DNA of 24,900 nt from JBOHNS01 sp050730835 (GTDB lineage: Bacteria; Patescibacteriota; Saccharimonadia; Saccharimonadales; UBA4665). The first letter of the stretch is position 1, and each line of letters begins with the position of its first letter. The translations under genes were made by a program, and so were the position numbers. This document shows positions 14,568 through 20,598 of the stretch, one piece after another. The stretch covers positions 1 through 24,900 of the forward strand of contig JBOHNS010000004.1 of the NCBI GenBank assembly GCA_050730835.1, in the 5' to 3' direction. The notes beneath the pieces were generated by a model. That model saw nothing but the letters and a program-made list of their open reading frames with translations. It was not told where the DNA came from and did not search any database.

Positions 14568-15703
14568 GGTCGAAGGCCGACAGCGCGCTGGACTTGTAGC
14601 AATTTGGCGCCGGCGATTTGGTTCATGGCTTGTTCGTCTTTTTCTAGCTTGGCGAGCAGCGCCGGCTCGTCGACTTGGGCTAGCTTTGCCTGAAAACCAC
14701 TCAGGAATGATTCGACACATTTTGCGACTTGGCTTTTTAGCTCGCCGTAGCTAGTTTTACCCTGCCACTGGCTAGTAATTCCGCTAACATTTTTGCCAGA
14801 TAAAAGTGCTAGGATTTGCAGCAAATTACTAACGCCGGGTTGTTTTTCAAAATCGTAATTAACATTATTTAGACTATCGCTAGTAGCGCTGATAACTTTT
14901 TTGGCAGCGGTCTTTGGCTCGTCGCTTAAGAAAATTACGCCTTTGCTAGAATCATCACTCTTGCTCATTTTTTTGTTAGGATCGGCCAGGTCTTTAATGC
15001 GAAGCCCCTGCTCTTTGCCAAAAAATTCATGCTGTTTTTTAACCGGCTCTGGCATGACAAACAACTCACCAAAGCGATTATTCATCCGCTCCGCAATATC
15101 GCGGGCGAATTCCAAATGCTGCGACTGATCATCGCCAACCGGTACGTAGCTAGCGCTATACAACAAAATATCGGCGGCCATCAAAACTGGGTAATTAAAA
15201 AGTCCAACACTAGTGTCGACCGAGTAACTGCTAGGTAATTTGACTATGTTATGCGTTTTGCCCAACTCTAACTCAGCTGTATTAGTTGCTTGTGCGATTT
15301 TGTTCGACAATTGTCTGAATTGAGGTGCGCGAGAAGCACTTCTACTTTTGTCTTTGAATTGTGTCATTCTATTCATCTCGCCGAAGCCGGTGAAGCAGTC
15401 TAAAATCCAGGTTAGTTCACTGTGGGCTGGGATGTAGCTCTGGCGGTAGACATGGATGTTGGGATGCCCAAGCGGCAGGCCGGCGGCTAGGAATAGCTTA
15501 AGGTTATGCATTACTTGAGATTGTAATGATCGAAAGTCGATTGGCGTCGTGAAGCTGTGCAAGTCTGGCACGAAAAGGTTTATTTGATAATCATCGGACT
15601 TGTTTTTGGCCATGTCGATTAGCGGCAAAAGTGCGCCAAAATAATTGCCAATATGTAAGTCGTTGTTGGCTCTTAGACCGGTTAGAATTACTGGTTTTGC
15701 CAT
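14564..15703 (-). CDS. trpS: Tryptophanyl-tRNA synthetase
   Basis: The enzyme charges tRNA-Trp, whose gene is at 1139. The protein is 379 aa from the ATG at 15703. The class-I HIGH motif reads HIGN (residues 17-20, in LHIGNYFGA), and KMSKS is exact near residues 243-247. AADILLYSA and VPVGDDQSQH, conserved TrpS segments, are present. An ATG at 15724 is in frame but would lie across a TATAAT box, so 15703 fits the family N terminus (MAKPVILTGLRA). Its end overlaps the start of the pseudouridine synthase gene. Confidence 0.95.
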   Translation of the reverse strand: MAKPVILTGLRANNDLHIGNYFGALLPLIDMAKNKSDDYQINLFVPDLHSFTTPIDFRSLQSQVMHNLKLFLAAGLPLGHPNIHVYRQSYIPAHSELTWILDCFTGFGEMNRMTQFKDKSRSASRAPQFRQLSNKIAQATNTAELELGKTHNIVKLPSSYSVDTSVGLFNYPVLMAADILLYSASYVPVGDDQSQHLEFARDIAERMNNRFGELFVMPEPVKKQHEFFGKEQGLRIKDLADPNKKMSKSDDSSKGVIFLSDEPKTAAKKVISATSDSLNNVNYDFEKQPGVSNLLQILALLSGKNVSGITSQWQGKTSYGELKSQVAKCVESFLSGFQAKLAQVDEPALLAKLEKDEQAMNQIAGAKLLQVQRAVGLRP

Positions 15704-15712
15704 ATTATCTTT

Positions 15713-15718
15713 ATTATA
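15713..15718 (-). promoter_or_regulatory. Possible -10 box of trpS
   Basis: TATAAT on the minus strand ends 9 nt before the trpS ATG. No convincing -35 box is visible at 16-18 nt, so this is weak. If real, the message would be almost leaderless. Confidence 0.3.
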
Positions 15719-15759
15719 ACGCAAAGACAGGTCTTCGTGCGCTAGCTAAAAAGTTAAAA

Positions 15760-16164
15760 TTAGCGCTTGGTGAATTGGCGTTGTTTGCGGGCGCCTTTTA
15801 GGCCGAATTTCTTGCGCTCTTTTTCGCGGGAATCGCGGCCTAGCAGTTCGGCGCGGCGCAGGCTGGGTTTTAATTCTTCGTTCATTACTACTAGAGCTTT
15901 GGCTATGCCTAATCGGACAGCCTCGGCTTGGCCATTGTGGCCGCCGCCGGCTACTATTACAGTAATCGCGAATTTATTTTCTTGTTCTAGAGCGGCGAAA
16001 GGTTCTTGCAGTTTTTTGAGCAGGTACTTGCTGCCAGCAAAATAGTCTTCGGCTGGTTTGTCGTTAACTGTGATGGTGCCTTTGCCGTTCATTAGACGGA
16101 CGCGGGCGGTGGAACTCTTGCGGCGGCCTATGGCGTAGTAATAATTATCTTTAGCGTTTGGCAT
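15760..16164 (-). CDS. rpsI: 30S ribosomal protein S9
   Basis: The protein is a small-subunit component whose C-terminal tail reaches the P-site tRNA. It is 134 aa, the usual length. YYAIGRRKSSTARVRL, GKGTITVNDKP and VIVAGGGHNGQAEAVRLGIAKAL are diagnostic, and it ends with the basic GLKGARKQRQFTKR tail. AAAGGAAA lies about 8 nt before the ATG. It is downstream of rplM as in most bacteria, but separated by 154 nt of repeat. Confidence 0.97.
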   Translation of the reverse strand: MPNAKDNYYYAIGRRKSSTARVRLMNGKGTITVNDKPAEDYFAGSKYLLKKLQEPFAALEQENKFAITVIVAGGGHNGQAEAVRLGIAKALVVMNEELKPSLRRAELLGRDSREKERKKFGLKGARKQRQFTKR

Positions 16165-16318
16165 TAGAAGTTTCCTTTTACATTATTCGGCAGGTAGCAG
16201 GTTGCAGATGACAGAAATTTAGCAGGGTGCAGATGACAGACAATCGAATCTAGCCTGATACCTGACATATGCTCCATTTCTGCTAACTGATACCTGCTAT
16301 CTGTAAAATTAAAAGTAT
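16165..16318. repeat. Heptad-repeat spacer between rplM and rpsI
   Basis: On the coding (minus) strand, arm 1 runs as 7-nt units such as ACAGATA, GCAGGTA, TCAGTTA and GCAGAAA. Arm 2 uses TCATCTG, CAACCTG and CTACCTG. The arms are complementary in type (GCAGGTA against TACCTGC) and would form a long imperfect stem. There is no SD hairpin, and the rpsI SD lies beyond the repeats. Confidence 0.75.
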
Positions 16319-16762
16319 TCATGGCTTGCCTTTTTTGAGATTTAGCGTTACTGGTTTTTGGGCTTCGTGCTGGTGCTCGCAGCCGGGATATACTTTCAAT
16401 CTTAGCAAGCGGGGGTCGCGCAATTTATTGTCGGGCAGCATGCCGCGGATGGCGTGCTTAATTGGTGCAGTGCTGTCTTTTGCCATCTTCTCTTCTAAGC
16501 TGGCTTGTTTTAGGCCGCTCGGGTAGCCGCTGTAGTGGTAGTAGGTTTTGCCCTTAAGTTTGTTGCCGGTAATTACGAGTTTGCTGGCGTTGATGATAAT
16601 TACGTAGTCGCCGCAATCGATGTGGTGTGTGAATTGTGGCTTGGCTTTGCCTAGTAGTAATTCAGCAGCCTTGGTAGATAGGCGACCTAGCGGCAATTGG
16701 CTGGCGTCTAATACGTACCATGTCCGGGTGATGTCGGTTGGTTTGGCGCTGTAGGTTTTCAT
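16319..16762 (-). CDS. rplM: 50S ribosomal protein L13
   Basis: An early-assembling large-subunit protein of 147 aa. Its motifs are RTWYVLDASQLPLGRLST, GDYVIIINASKLVITGNKLKGK, YYHYSGYPSGLK and AIRGMLPDNKLRDPRLLRLKVYPG. Its ATG at 16762 is preceded by a perfect SD hairpin. It is followed by rpsI as expected. Confidence 0.97.
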   Translation of the reverse strand: MKTYSAKPTDITRTWYVLDASQLPLGRLSTKAAELLLGKAKPQFTHHIDCGDYVIIINASKLVITGNKLKGKTYYHYSGYPSGLKQASLEEKMAKDSTAPIKHAIRGMLPDNKLRDPRLLRLKVYPGCEHQHEAQKPVTLNLKKGKP

Positions 16763-16764
16763 GA

Positions 16765-16779
16765 GCGACCTCCGGTCGC
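16765..16779 (-). promoter_or_regulatory. Perfect Shine-Dalgarno hairpin of rplM
   Basis: The minus strand reads GCGACC-GGA-GGTCGC: 6-bp stem, 3-nt loop. GGAGG starts in the loop and runs into the 3' arm, 6 nt before the ATG. Confidence 0.7.
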
Positions 16780-16809
16780 AGTAGTAAGTAGTAAGTAGTA
16801 AGTAGCAAG
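16780..16809. repeat. GTAGTAA heptad repeat upstream of rplM
   Basis: On the plus strand four 7-nt units GTAGTAA/GTAGCAA run directly into the rplM SD hairpin. The complementary arm is not in the spacer but inside the end of rplQ: CTTGCTACTT at 16870-16879 pairs with AAGTAGCAAG at 16800-16809. Confidence 0.8.
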
Positions 16810-16811
16810 GG

Positions 16812-17333
16812 TCATTTTTTTACTCCGTTAGACTTTGTTGAAAGCTTTGCGGAGCTTTCTTTCTCATTGCTTGCTACTTGTCCAGCCTTCGTAGCCGAAG
16901 TTACTTCGGCGGAGTGGGCCTGCTTGCTACTAGCTGCTGTTTCGTTGACTGATTTAGAAACTGGGGCTTGGTTTAAGTCGTCGACGAAGCTAACTCTGGC
17001 TAGTGGGGCGTTGTCACCGCGGCGATTACCGGTTTTTTCTATGCGCAAATGCCCGCTGCTGCGTGCCGTCATTTTGGGCGCCAGCTCGTCGACTAATTTG
17101 TGGGCGCTTTCGATAGTTTGAAGTTTGGCGATGATTTGGCGGCGATTGGCCAGGTCGCCAGTTTTGGCTTTGGTGATTAATTTTTCGACGTAGGGTACGA
17201 CGACTTTGGCTTTGGGCAAAGTGGTTTCGATCGACTGGTATTTGATTAGCGAATCGGCCAAACCTTTAATCAGCGCTCGGCGCTGATCGCGCTCGCGGTG
17301 GAATTTGGTGCCTTGGTAGCCGTGCCTATGCAT
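16812..17333 (-). CDS. rplQ: 50S ribosomal protein L17 with an atypical C-terminal extension
   Basis: A large-subunit protein near the tunnel exit. The core (about residues 1-118) has RDQRRALIKGLADSLIKYQSIETTLPKAK, YVEKLITKAK and GHLRIEKTGNRRGDNAPLARVSFVD, as in L17. Bacterial L17 usually stops soon after this, but here about 55 further residues rich in Ser, Ala and Lys follow (ending NGVKK). The DNA of this extension contains a perfect 17-nt palindrome (16894-16910), a hairpin at 16840-16859 and a heptad word complementary to the next spacer, so part of the reading frame appears to have grown into a spacer module. The ATG at 17333 is preceded by an SD hairpin. Confidence 0.94.
   Translation of the reverse strand: MHRHGYQGTKFHRERDQRRALIKGLADSLIKYQSIETTLPKAKVVVPYVEKLITKAKTGDLANRRQIIAKLQTIESAHKLVDELAPKMTARSSGHLRIEKTGNRRGDNAPLARVSFVDDLNQAPVSKSVNETAASSKQAHSAEVTSATKAGQVASNEKESSAKLSTKSNGVKK
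16840..16910. repeat. Spacer-type hairpins inside the rplQ 3' end
   Basis: The palindrome GCCGAAG-TTA-CTTCGGC (16894-16910) and the hairpin GAAAGCT/AGCTTTC (16840-16859) have the same build (7-bp stem, short loop) as the intergenic hairpins of this operon. Between them is CTTGCTACTTG (16870-16880), the partner of the heptad arm downstream of rplQ. Confidence 0.6.
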
Positions 17334-17338
17334 CAGTC

Positions 17339-17353
17339 GTTACCTCCGGTAAC
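17339..17353 (-). promoter_or_regulatory. Perfect Shine-Dalgarno hairpin of rplQ
   Basis: The minus strand reads GTTACC-GGA-GGTAAC: 6-bp stem and GGA loop. The SD GGAGG lies 9 nt before the ATG at 17333. Confidence 0.7.
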
Positions 17354-17354
17354 T

Positions 17355-17470
17355 CCAATTTTCAATTCACAATTTTCATTTTTCAATTTTGGCCAAAAGC
17401 GTGCAGTTTTTGATTTAAGTCCAGCAACGCTCGCCAAAAATGGTAAATGGTAAATGGTAAATGGTAAATG
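17355..17470. repeat. Heptad-repeat spacer between rpoA and rplQ
   Basis: On the coding (minus) strand, arm 1 just after the rpoA stop repeats TTTACCA four times (plus-strand TGGTAAA, about 17435-17470). Arm 2 before rplQ has ATTGAAA, AATGAAA, ATTGTGA, ATTGAAA and ATTGGAG in a strict 7-nt register (about 17355-17390). Between them, a 19-nt CAAAA...TTTTG segment is an imperfect version of the hairpin seen at 6426 and 19693. Confidence 0.8.
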
Positions 17471-17487
17471 AAATGACGAAGTCATTT

Positions 17488-18438
17488 TTACAGCTCCAGC
17501 TCGGCTAGTTTGTCTTTGACTTCGTCGAGGGCTTTAGAGCCAAAGCCTTTTAGATCGCGCAACTCGACGTCGCTCAAACTAAATAAATCTTTTAGGTTGT
17601 GGATGTCGTTGTTAATCAGGGCGTTGCTGGTGCGGGCTGATAAATTGAGATCGTCGATTGGTGTGTTTAGGGCGCTGGGTTCGTCCAACTCGCCTGGGCT
17701 TTCGGCCAAGATGGGGTTGTTGGCGGCGTCGCTGTACGGGCTGGATTCGACGTAGGTTTGGCCGGCCAGCGCCGTGTACTGATTAACTAAAATGGCGGCG
17801 GCTTCTTCGAACGCCTGGCGCGGCGTCAAGCTGCCGTCGGTGTCGATGGTGATTAGCAGTTTGTCGAGGTCGGTGGCCTGGCCGACGCGGGTGTTTTCGA
17901 CTTTGTAGCGCACGCGGCTGACCGGGCTGAAAACGGCGTCCAGCGCGATGGTGTCGGTGGTTTTATGGCTGACGACTTCGTCTAGCATGCGATAACCGCG
18001 GCCGGTTTCGACCGTTAAATCCATTTCTAGTTGCGATTTTTCGCCGTCCAGGCTGGCGATAAATTGCTTAGGGTTGACGATTTCAACGTCAGCGTTTTTG
18101 GCGATGTCTTTGGCCGTGACTTGACCTTTGCCGTGCTTGGACAAGTGCAAAGTTTGCGCTTCGTCGCCAAATACCCGGAAACGAATGGCTTTTAAGTTGA
18201 GCATAATTTCGACAACGTCTTCTTTGACGCCGGCTATGGTGGTGAATTCGTGCGTCACGCCGCTGACGCGAAAACTGGTCACGGCGGCGCCAGCGATGCT
18301 CGACAAAAGCACGCGCCGCAAGCTGTTGCCCAGCGTCATGCCGTAGCCGTTGTGCAATGGCTCGACCGTGAAAGTGGCGCTCGCCGGGCTATGTTCGTCA
18401 ACTTTGACAAGTCCTGGCGTGTGAATGATATTTGACAT
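17488..18438 (-). CDS. rpoA: DNA-directed RNA polymerase alpha subunit
   Basis: The protein dimerises to nucleate RNA polymerase assembly, and its C-terminal domain contacts UP elements and activators. It is 316 aa. The N-terminal domain has FTVEPLHNGYGMTLGNSLRRVLLSSIAGAAVTSFRV and GVKEDVVEIMLNLK. The C-terminal domain (about residues 255-316) has DDLNLSARTSNAL, then LFSLSDVELRDLKGFGSKAL with helix-hairpin-helix character. A good SD (AAGGAG) is 10-12 nt before the ATG, and there is no SD hairpin here. The gap to rpsD is only 21 nt, the only tight, repeat-free junction in this run. Confidence 0.97.
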   Translation of the reverse strand: MSNIIHTPGLVKVDEHSPASATFTVEPLHNGYGMTLGNSLRRVLLSSIAGAAVTSFRVSGVTHEFTTIAGVKEDVVEIMLNLKAIRFRVFGDEAQTLHLSKHGKGQVTAKDIAKNADVEIVNPKQFIASLDGEKSQLEMDLTVETGRGYRMLDEVVSHKTTDTIALDAVFSPVSRVRYKVENTRVGQATDLDKLLITIDTDGSLTPRQAFEEAAAILVNQYTALAGQTYVESSPYSDAANNPILAESPGELDEPSALNTPIDDLNLSARTSNALINNDIHNLKDLFSLSDVELRDLKGFGSKALDEVKDKLAELEL

Positions 18439-18459
18439 GGCGATTTTGCTCCTTATTAT

Positions 18460-19083
18460 TTAGCGTGAATAATATTCGACGATTAATTGCTCGTTGATGT
18501 CCGGCTCGGCGTCTTCGCGCGTCGGCAAGCCGCTGACCGAAATTTCAAACTTTTTACGATTGACTTTTAGCCATTCCGGCATTGTTGGCGGCGCCGGGCT
18601 GGTGTCATCGAGTTGTTTGAAATAGGCGTTTTGCTGGCCGCTCGGCCGGACCGTCAAAACATCGCCGGCTTTTAGGCGAATTGACGGGATGTCGACGCGG
18701 CGGCCGTTTAATAAGAAATGGCCGTGGCTGACAAGTTGCCGGGCGGCGTGGCGACTCATGGCAAAACCGGCGCGGTAGACCGCGTTATCGGCGCGGCGCT
18801 CGAGTAACGTCAACAACACTTGGCCGGATTGGCCGCGGCTGCGCGAGGCTTCTTTCATAAGTTTAGCGAATTGTTTTTCGAGTAGGCCGTATAATCTTTT
18901 GACTTTTTGTTTTTCGCGTAGTTGCAGATTGTACTGGCTGGCCTGGCCGGGGCGACCGCGGCCTCGTTGTTGTTGCTGACCGGGTGGGCCGGCGCGCCGG
19001 ACGAGCACTTTGTGCGCCTTCGGGTGCAGCGCGTAGCCTTCGCGGCGGCTCATTTTGACGATTGATCGGGTGTCTCTAGCCAC
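18460..19083 (-). CDS. rpsD: 30S ribosomal protein S4
   Basis: A primary 16S-binding protein and, in many bacteria, the translational repressor of the alpha operon. The chosen GTG start at 19083 gives 207 aa beginning MARDTRSIVKMSRREGYAL, and the S4 domain includes RRADNAVYRAGFAMSRHAARQLVSHGHFLLNGRRVDIPS. An in-frame ATG at 19140 would add 19 residues (MAKNGQWSMLNGQW...) that are translated TGGTCAA repeat, so it is rejected. The SD GGAG lies 6 nt before the GTG inside a perfect hairpin. The gene ends 21 nt before rpoA. Confidence 0.95.
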   Translation of the reverse strand: MARDTRSIVKMSRREGYALHPKAHKVLVRRAGPPGQQQQRGRGRPGQASQYNLQLREKQKVKRLYGLLEKQFAKLMKEASRSRGQSGQVLLTLLERRADNAVYRAGFAMSRHAARQLVSHGHFLLNGRRVDIPSIRLKAGDVLTVRPSGQQNAYFKQLDDTSPAPPTMPEWLKVNRKKFEISVSGLPTREDAEPDINEQLIVEYYSR

Positions 19084-19100
19084 GGCGAACTCCGTTCGCC
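19084..19100 (-). promoter_or_regulatory. Perfect Shine-Dalgarno hairpin of rpsD
   Basis: The minus strand reads GGCGAAC-GGA-GTTCGCC: 7-bp stem directly abutting the GTG start. GGAG (minus, 19093-19090) is 6 nt upstream of the start. Confidence 0.7.
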
Positions 19101-19227
19101 ATTGACCATTGAGCATTGACCATTGACCATTTTTGGCCAAAAGCCGCCGGCTTTTGAATCATATATTTAGCGAAGCTGGCCACAACGGCTAATTGATAAT
19201 TGATAATTGATAATTGGAGCATCGCGA
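19101..19227. repeat. Heptad-repeat spacer between rpsK and rpsD
   Basis: In the transcribed (minus) direction: a 19-nt post-stop element, arm 1 of repeated TCAATTA (plus-strand TGATAAT, about 19190-19216), a perfect hairpin CAAAAGCC-GGC-GGCTTTTG (19138-19156), then arm 2 with TGGTCAA repeated (about 19101-19130) running into the SD hairpin. Confidence 0.85.
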
Positions 19228-19638
19228 CTACACCCTGCGCGCTTTCTTTGGACGGACACCGCCGTGCGGCACACCGGTTAAATCTTTTAGGCTCTCCAGC
19301 TGGATGTCAAGGTTGGACAGCGTGCGGACTGCGGCGTCGCGGCCCAGGCCGATGCCCTTTAGGTAAACGTCAACTTTGGTTAATCCGTAAGCTTGTTTGG
19401 CGGCTTGGCCGGCGCGTTCGGCAGCCACTTGCGCGGCGTAGGCGGTGCCTTTTTTGGAGCCGCGAAAACCGCAGCCACCGGAGCTGGCCGAAGTCAAGGC
19501 TGCGCCCTTAGTGTCTGTAAAAGTTACAATAGTATTATTGAAGGTTGCATTAACGTGCATCTGGCCGAGCGGCACGCTGCGCCTAGTTTTTTTCTTTTTG
19601 GCCTTGGTTGTCGCTGCTGGTGCTTTATCTTCTGCCAT
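19228..19638 (-). CDS. rpsK: 30S ribosomal protein S11
   Basis: A platform protein of the small subunit. It is 136 aa from the ATG at 19638. After a Lys/Ala-rich N terminus (MAEDKAPAATTKAKKKK) come MHVNATFNNTIVTFTDTKG, ASSGGCGFRGSKKGTAYAAQ and DLTGVPHGGVRPKKARRV. An ATG at 19671 would add 11 repeat-encoded residues. GGAG 7 nt before 19638 supports the shorter form. The stop codon is followed by the same 19-nt element as rpmJ. Confidence 0.96.
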   Translation of the reverse strand: MAEDKAPAATTKAKKKKTRRSVPLGQMHVNATFNNTIVTFTDTKGAALTSASSGGCGFRGSKKGTAYAAQVAAERAGQAAKQAYGLTKVDVYLKGIGLGRDAAVRTLSNLDIQLESLKDLTGVPHGGVRPKKARRV

Positions 19639-19786
19639 CAGCTCACTCCGTTCGGATTGACCATTTGCCATTGATCATTGATCATATTTTTACAAAAGCT
19701 TTCAGCTTTTGAGAAAATTATTGTTTTGAAAAATGAAAATTGACAATTAATTGTGAATTGTGAATTGTGAAATGTGAAATATTTTG
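19639..19786. repeat. Heptad-repeat spacer between rpsM and rpsK
   Basis: On the minus strand arm 1 repeats ACAATTC/ACATTTC with a 7-nt period (about 19735-19780). A perfect hairpin CAAAAGCT-GAA-AGCTTTTG sits at 19693-19711, followed by TAAAAATAT and TGATCAA/TGGTCAA words to about 19660. A short TCCG-TT-CGGA palindrome at 19647-19656 partly covers the rpsK SD, a weak form of the SD hairpins. Confidence 0.8.
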
Positions 19787-20173
19787 TCATGTCTTGGTCG
19801 CCACCTTTTTGGCCGTTCCGCTGACGGTTAGTTTACGGCCACGGCGCGTGCGGGCGTTGGTTCTGGTGCGCTGGCCGTGAGTTGGTAAATTGGCGCTGTG
19901 CCGGCTGCCGCGGTAAGATTTGATGTCTTTCAGCCGCTTAATGTTGCCGGCAACGACGCGTTGCAGCTCGCCCTCGACGACAAAGCGCTGGTTAATTACG
20001 TCTTGAATGCGCGAAATTTCGGCATCAGTCAAATTTTTAACGCGCACCGCGGCATCGACTTTAGCGGCCTGCAAAATATCATAGGCGGATTTCGGCCCGA
20101 TGCCATAAACATAAGTTAGCGCCACCCAGACTTGCTTTTCGTTAGGAATAGTAATGCCAGAAATCCGCGCCAC
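19787..20173 (-). CDS. rpsM: 30S ribosomal protein S13
   Basis: A small-subunit head protein contacting 5S-side bridges and the P-site tRNA. The GTG at 20173 gives 128 aa starting MARISGITIPNEKQVWVALTYVYGIG, with DIKSYRGSRHSANLPTHGQRTRTNARTRRG near the C terminus. The ATG at 20224 would add 17 residues encoded by repeats (MVNGKWSMENG...) and is rejected. GGAGG within a hairpin lies 6 nt before the GTG. Confidence 0.96.
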   Translation of the reverse strand: MARISGITIPNEKQVWVALTYVYGIGPKSAYDILQAAKVDAAVRVKNLTDAEISRIQDVINQRFVVEGELQRVVAGNIKRLKDIKSYRGSRHSANLPTHGQRTRTNARTRRGRKLTVSGTAKKVATKT

Positions 20174-20178
20174 TAATT

Positions 20179-20193
20179 GCCTCCTTCGGAGGC
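20179..20193 (-). promoter_or_regulatory. Perfect Shine-Dalgarno hairpin of rpsM
   Basis: The minus strand reads GCCTCC-GAA-GGAGGC, with a 6-bp stem. The complete GGAGG lies in the 3' arm, so folding would pair the SD fully with CCTCC. Confidence 0.7.
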
Positions 20194-20303
20194 CATTTTC
20201 CATTGACCATTTTCCATTGACCATTTATTTGGCATTTGGCATTTGGCATTTGAAGTTGCAAATGAAAATTGTGAATTGCTAATTGAGAATTGGAGCATAG
20301 CGA
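20194..20303. repeat. Heptad-repeat spacer between rpmJ and rpsM
   Basis: On the minus strand about fourteen consecutive 7-nt units keep exact register from just after the rpmJ stop to the SD hairpin: TCAATTA/ACAATTT types, then AAATGCC three times, then TGGTCAA alternating with TGGAAAA. It is the clearest single example of the heptad spacing. There is no central 19-nt hairpin. Confidence 0.85.
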
Positions 20304-20420
20304 CTAGCCCTGCCTCTGCTTATGCCTGGGTTTAAATTTGTTGATGACATAAACTTTGCCCTTGCGGCGGACAATCTTATCATCAGGACTGATTTTCTTG
20401 GCACTGGCACGCACTTTCAT
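20304..20420 (-). CDS. rpmJ: 50S ribosomal protein L36 (cysteine-free form)
   Basis: Smallest large-subunit protein, 38 aa. It begins MKVRASAKKISPDDKIV, continues RRKGKVYVI and ends KPRHKQRQG. The usual Cys/His zinc ligands are replaced (SPDD in place of CEKC), so it is the zinc-independent type. The position between infA and rpsM is classical. AGAGGCGAAG 5-14 nt before the ATG is the likely SD and can pair with an upstream GTACTTCGC (20519-20527). It is too short for most ORF lists. Confidence 0.95.
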   Translation of the reverse strand: MKVRASAKKISPDDKIVRRKGKVYVINKFKPRHKQRQG

Positions 20421-20533
20421 CGTACTTCGCCTCTGGCTTCGAACGATTTCGGTGGTTTAAAATATATTGATGATTTTTTCATGACTATTGCACGCGAGAT
20501 GAGGTTCGTAGCTTTTAAGCGAAGTACCTCATG
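20421..20533 (-). promoter_or_regulatory. Structured leader of rpmJ
   Basis: In the infA-rpmJ gap (minus strand), ATGAGGT (20532-20526) can pair with ACCTCAT near 20490. The adjoining GTACTTCGC (20527-20519) can pair with GCGAAGTAC (20430-20422), which overlaps the rpmJ SD. This could attenuate or regulate rpmJ translation. Structure only; no ligand or regulator is inferred. No heptad repeats are present here. Confidence 0.4.
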
Positions 20534-20598
20534 GCGGATTATGCTCCTTTTATTAGCACAACACACTGCTTAATAGTGTATTTATAATTTAAAATTAA

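Noticed and set aside
13707..14720. Long N-terminal version of the pseudouridine synthase
   Set aside because: The extra 51 residues come from trpS read in another frame; the coupled ATG at 14567 fits the family.
16780..20303. CRISPR array
   Set aside because: The repeats have a 7-nt period without unique spacers of constant length, and no cas genes are present.
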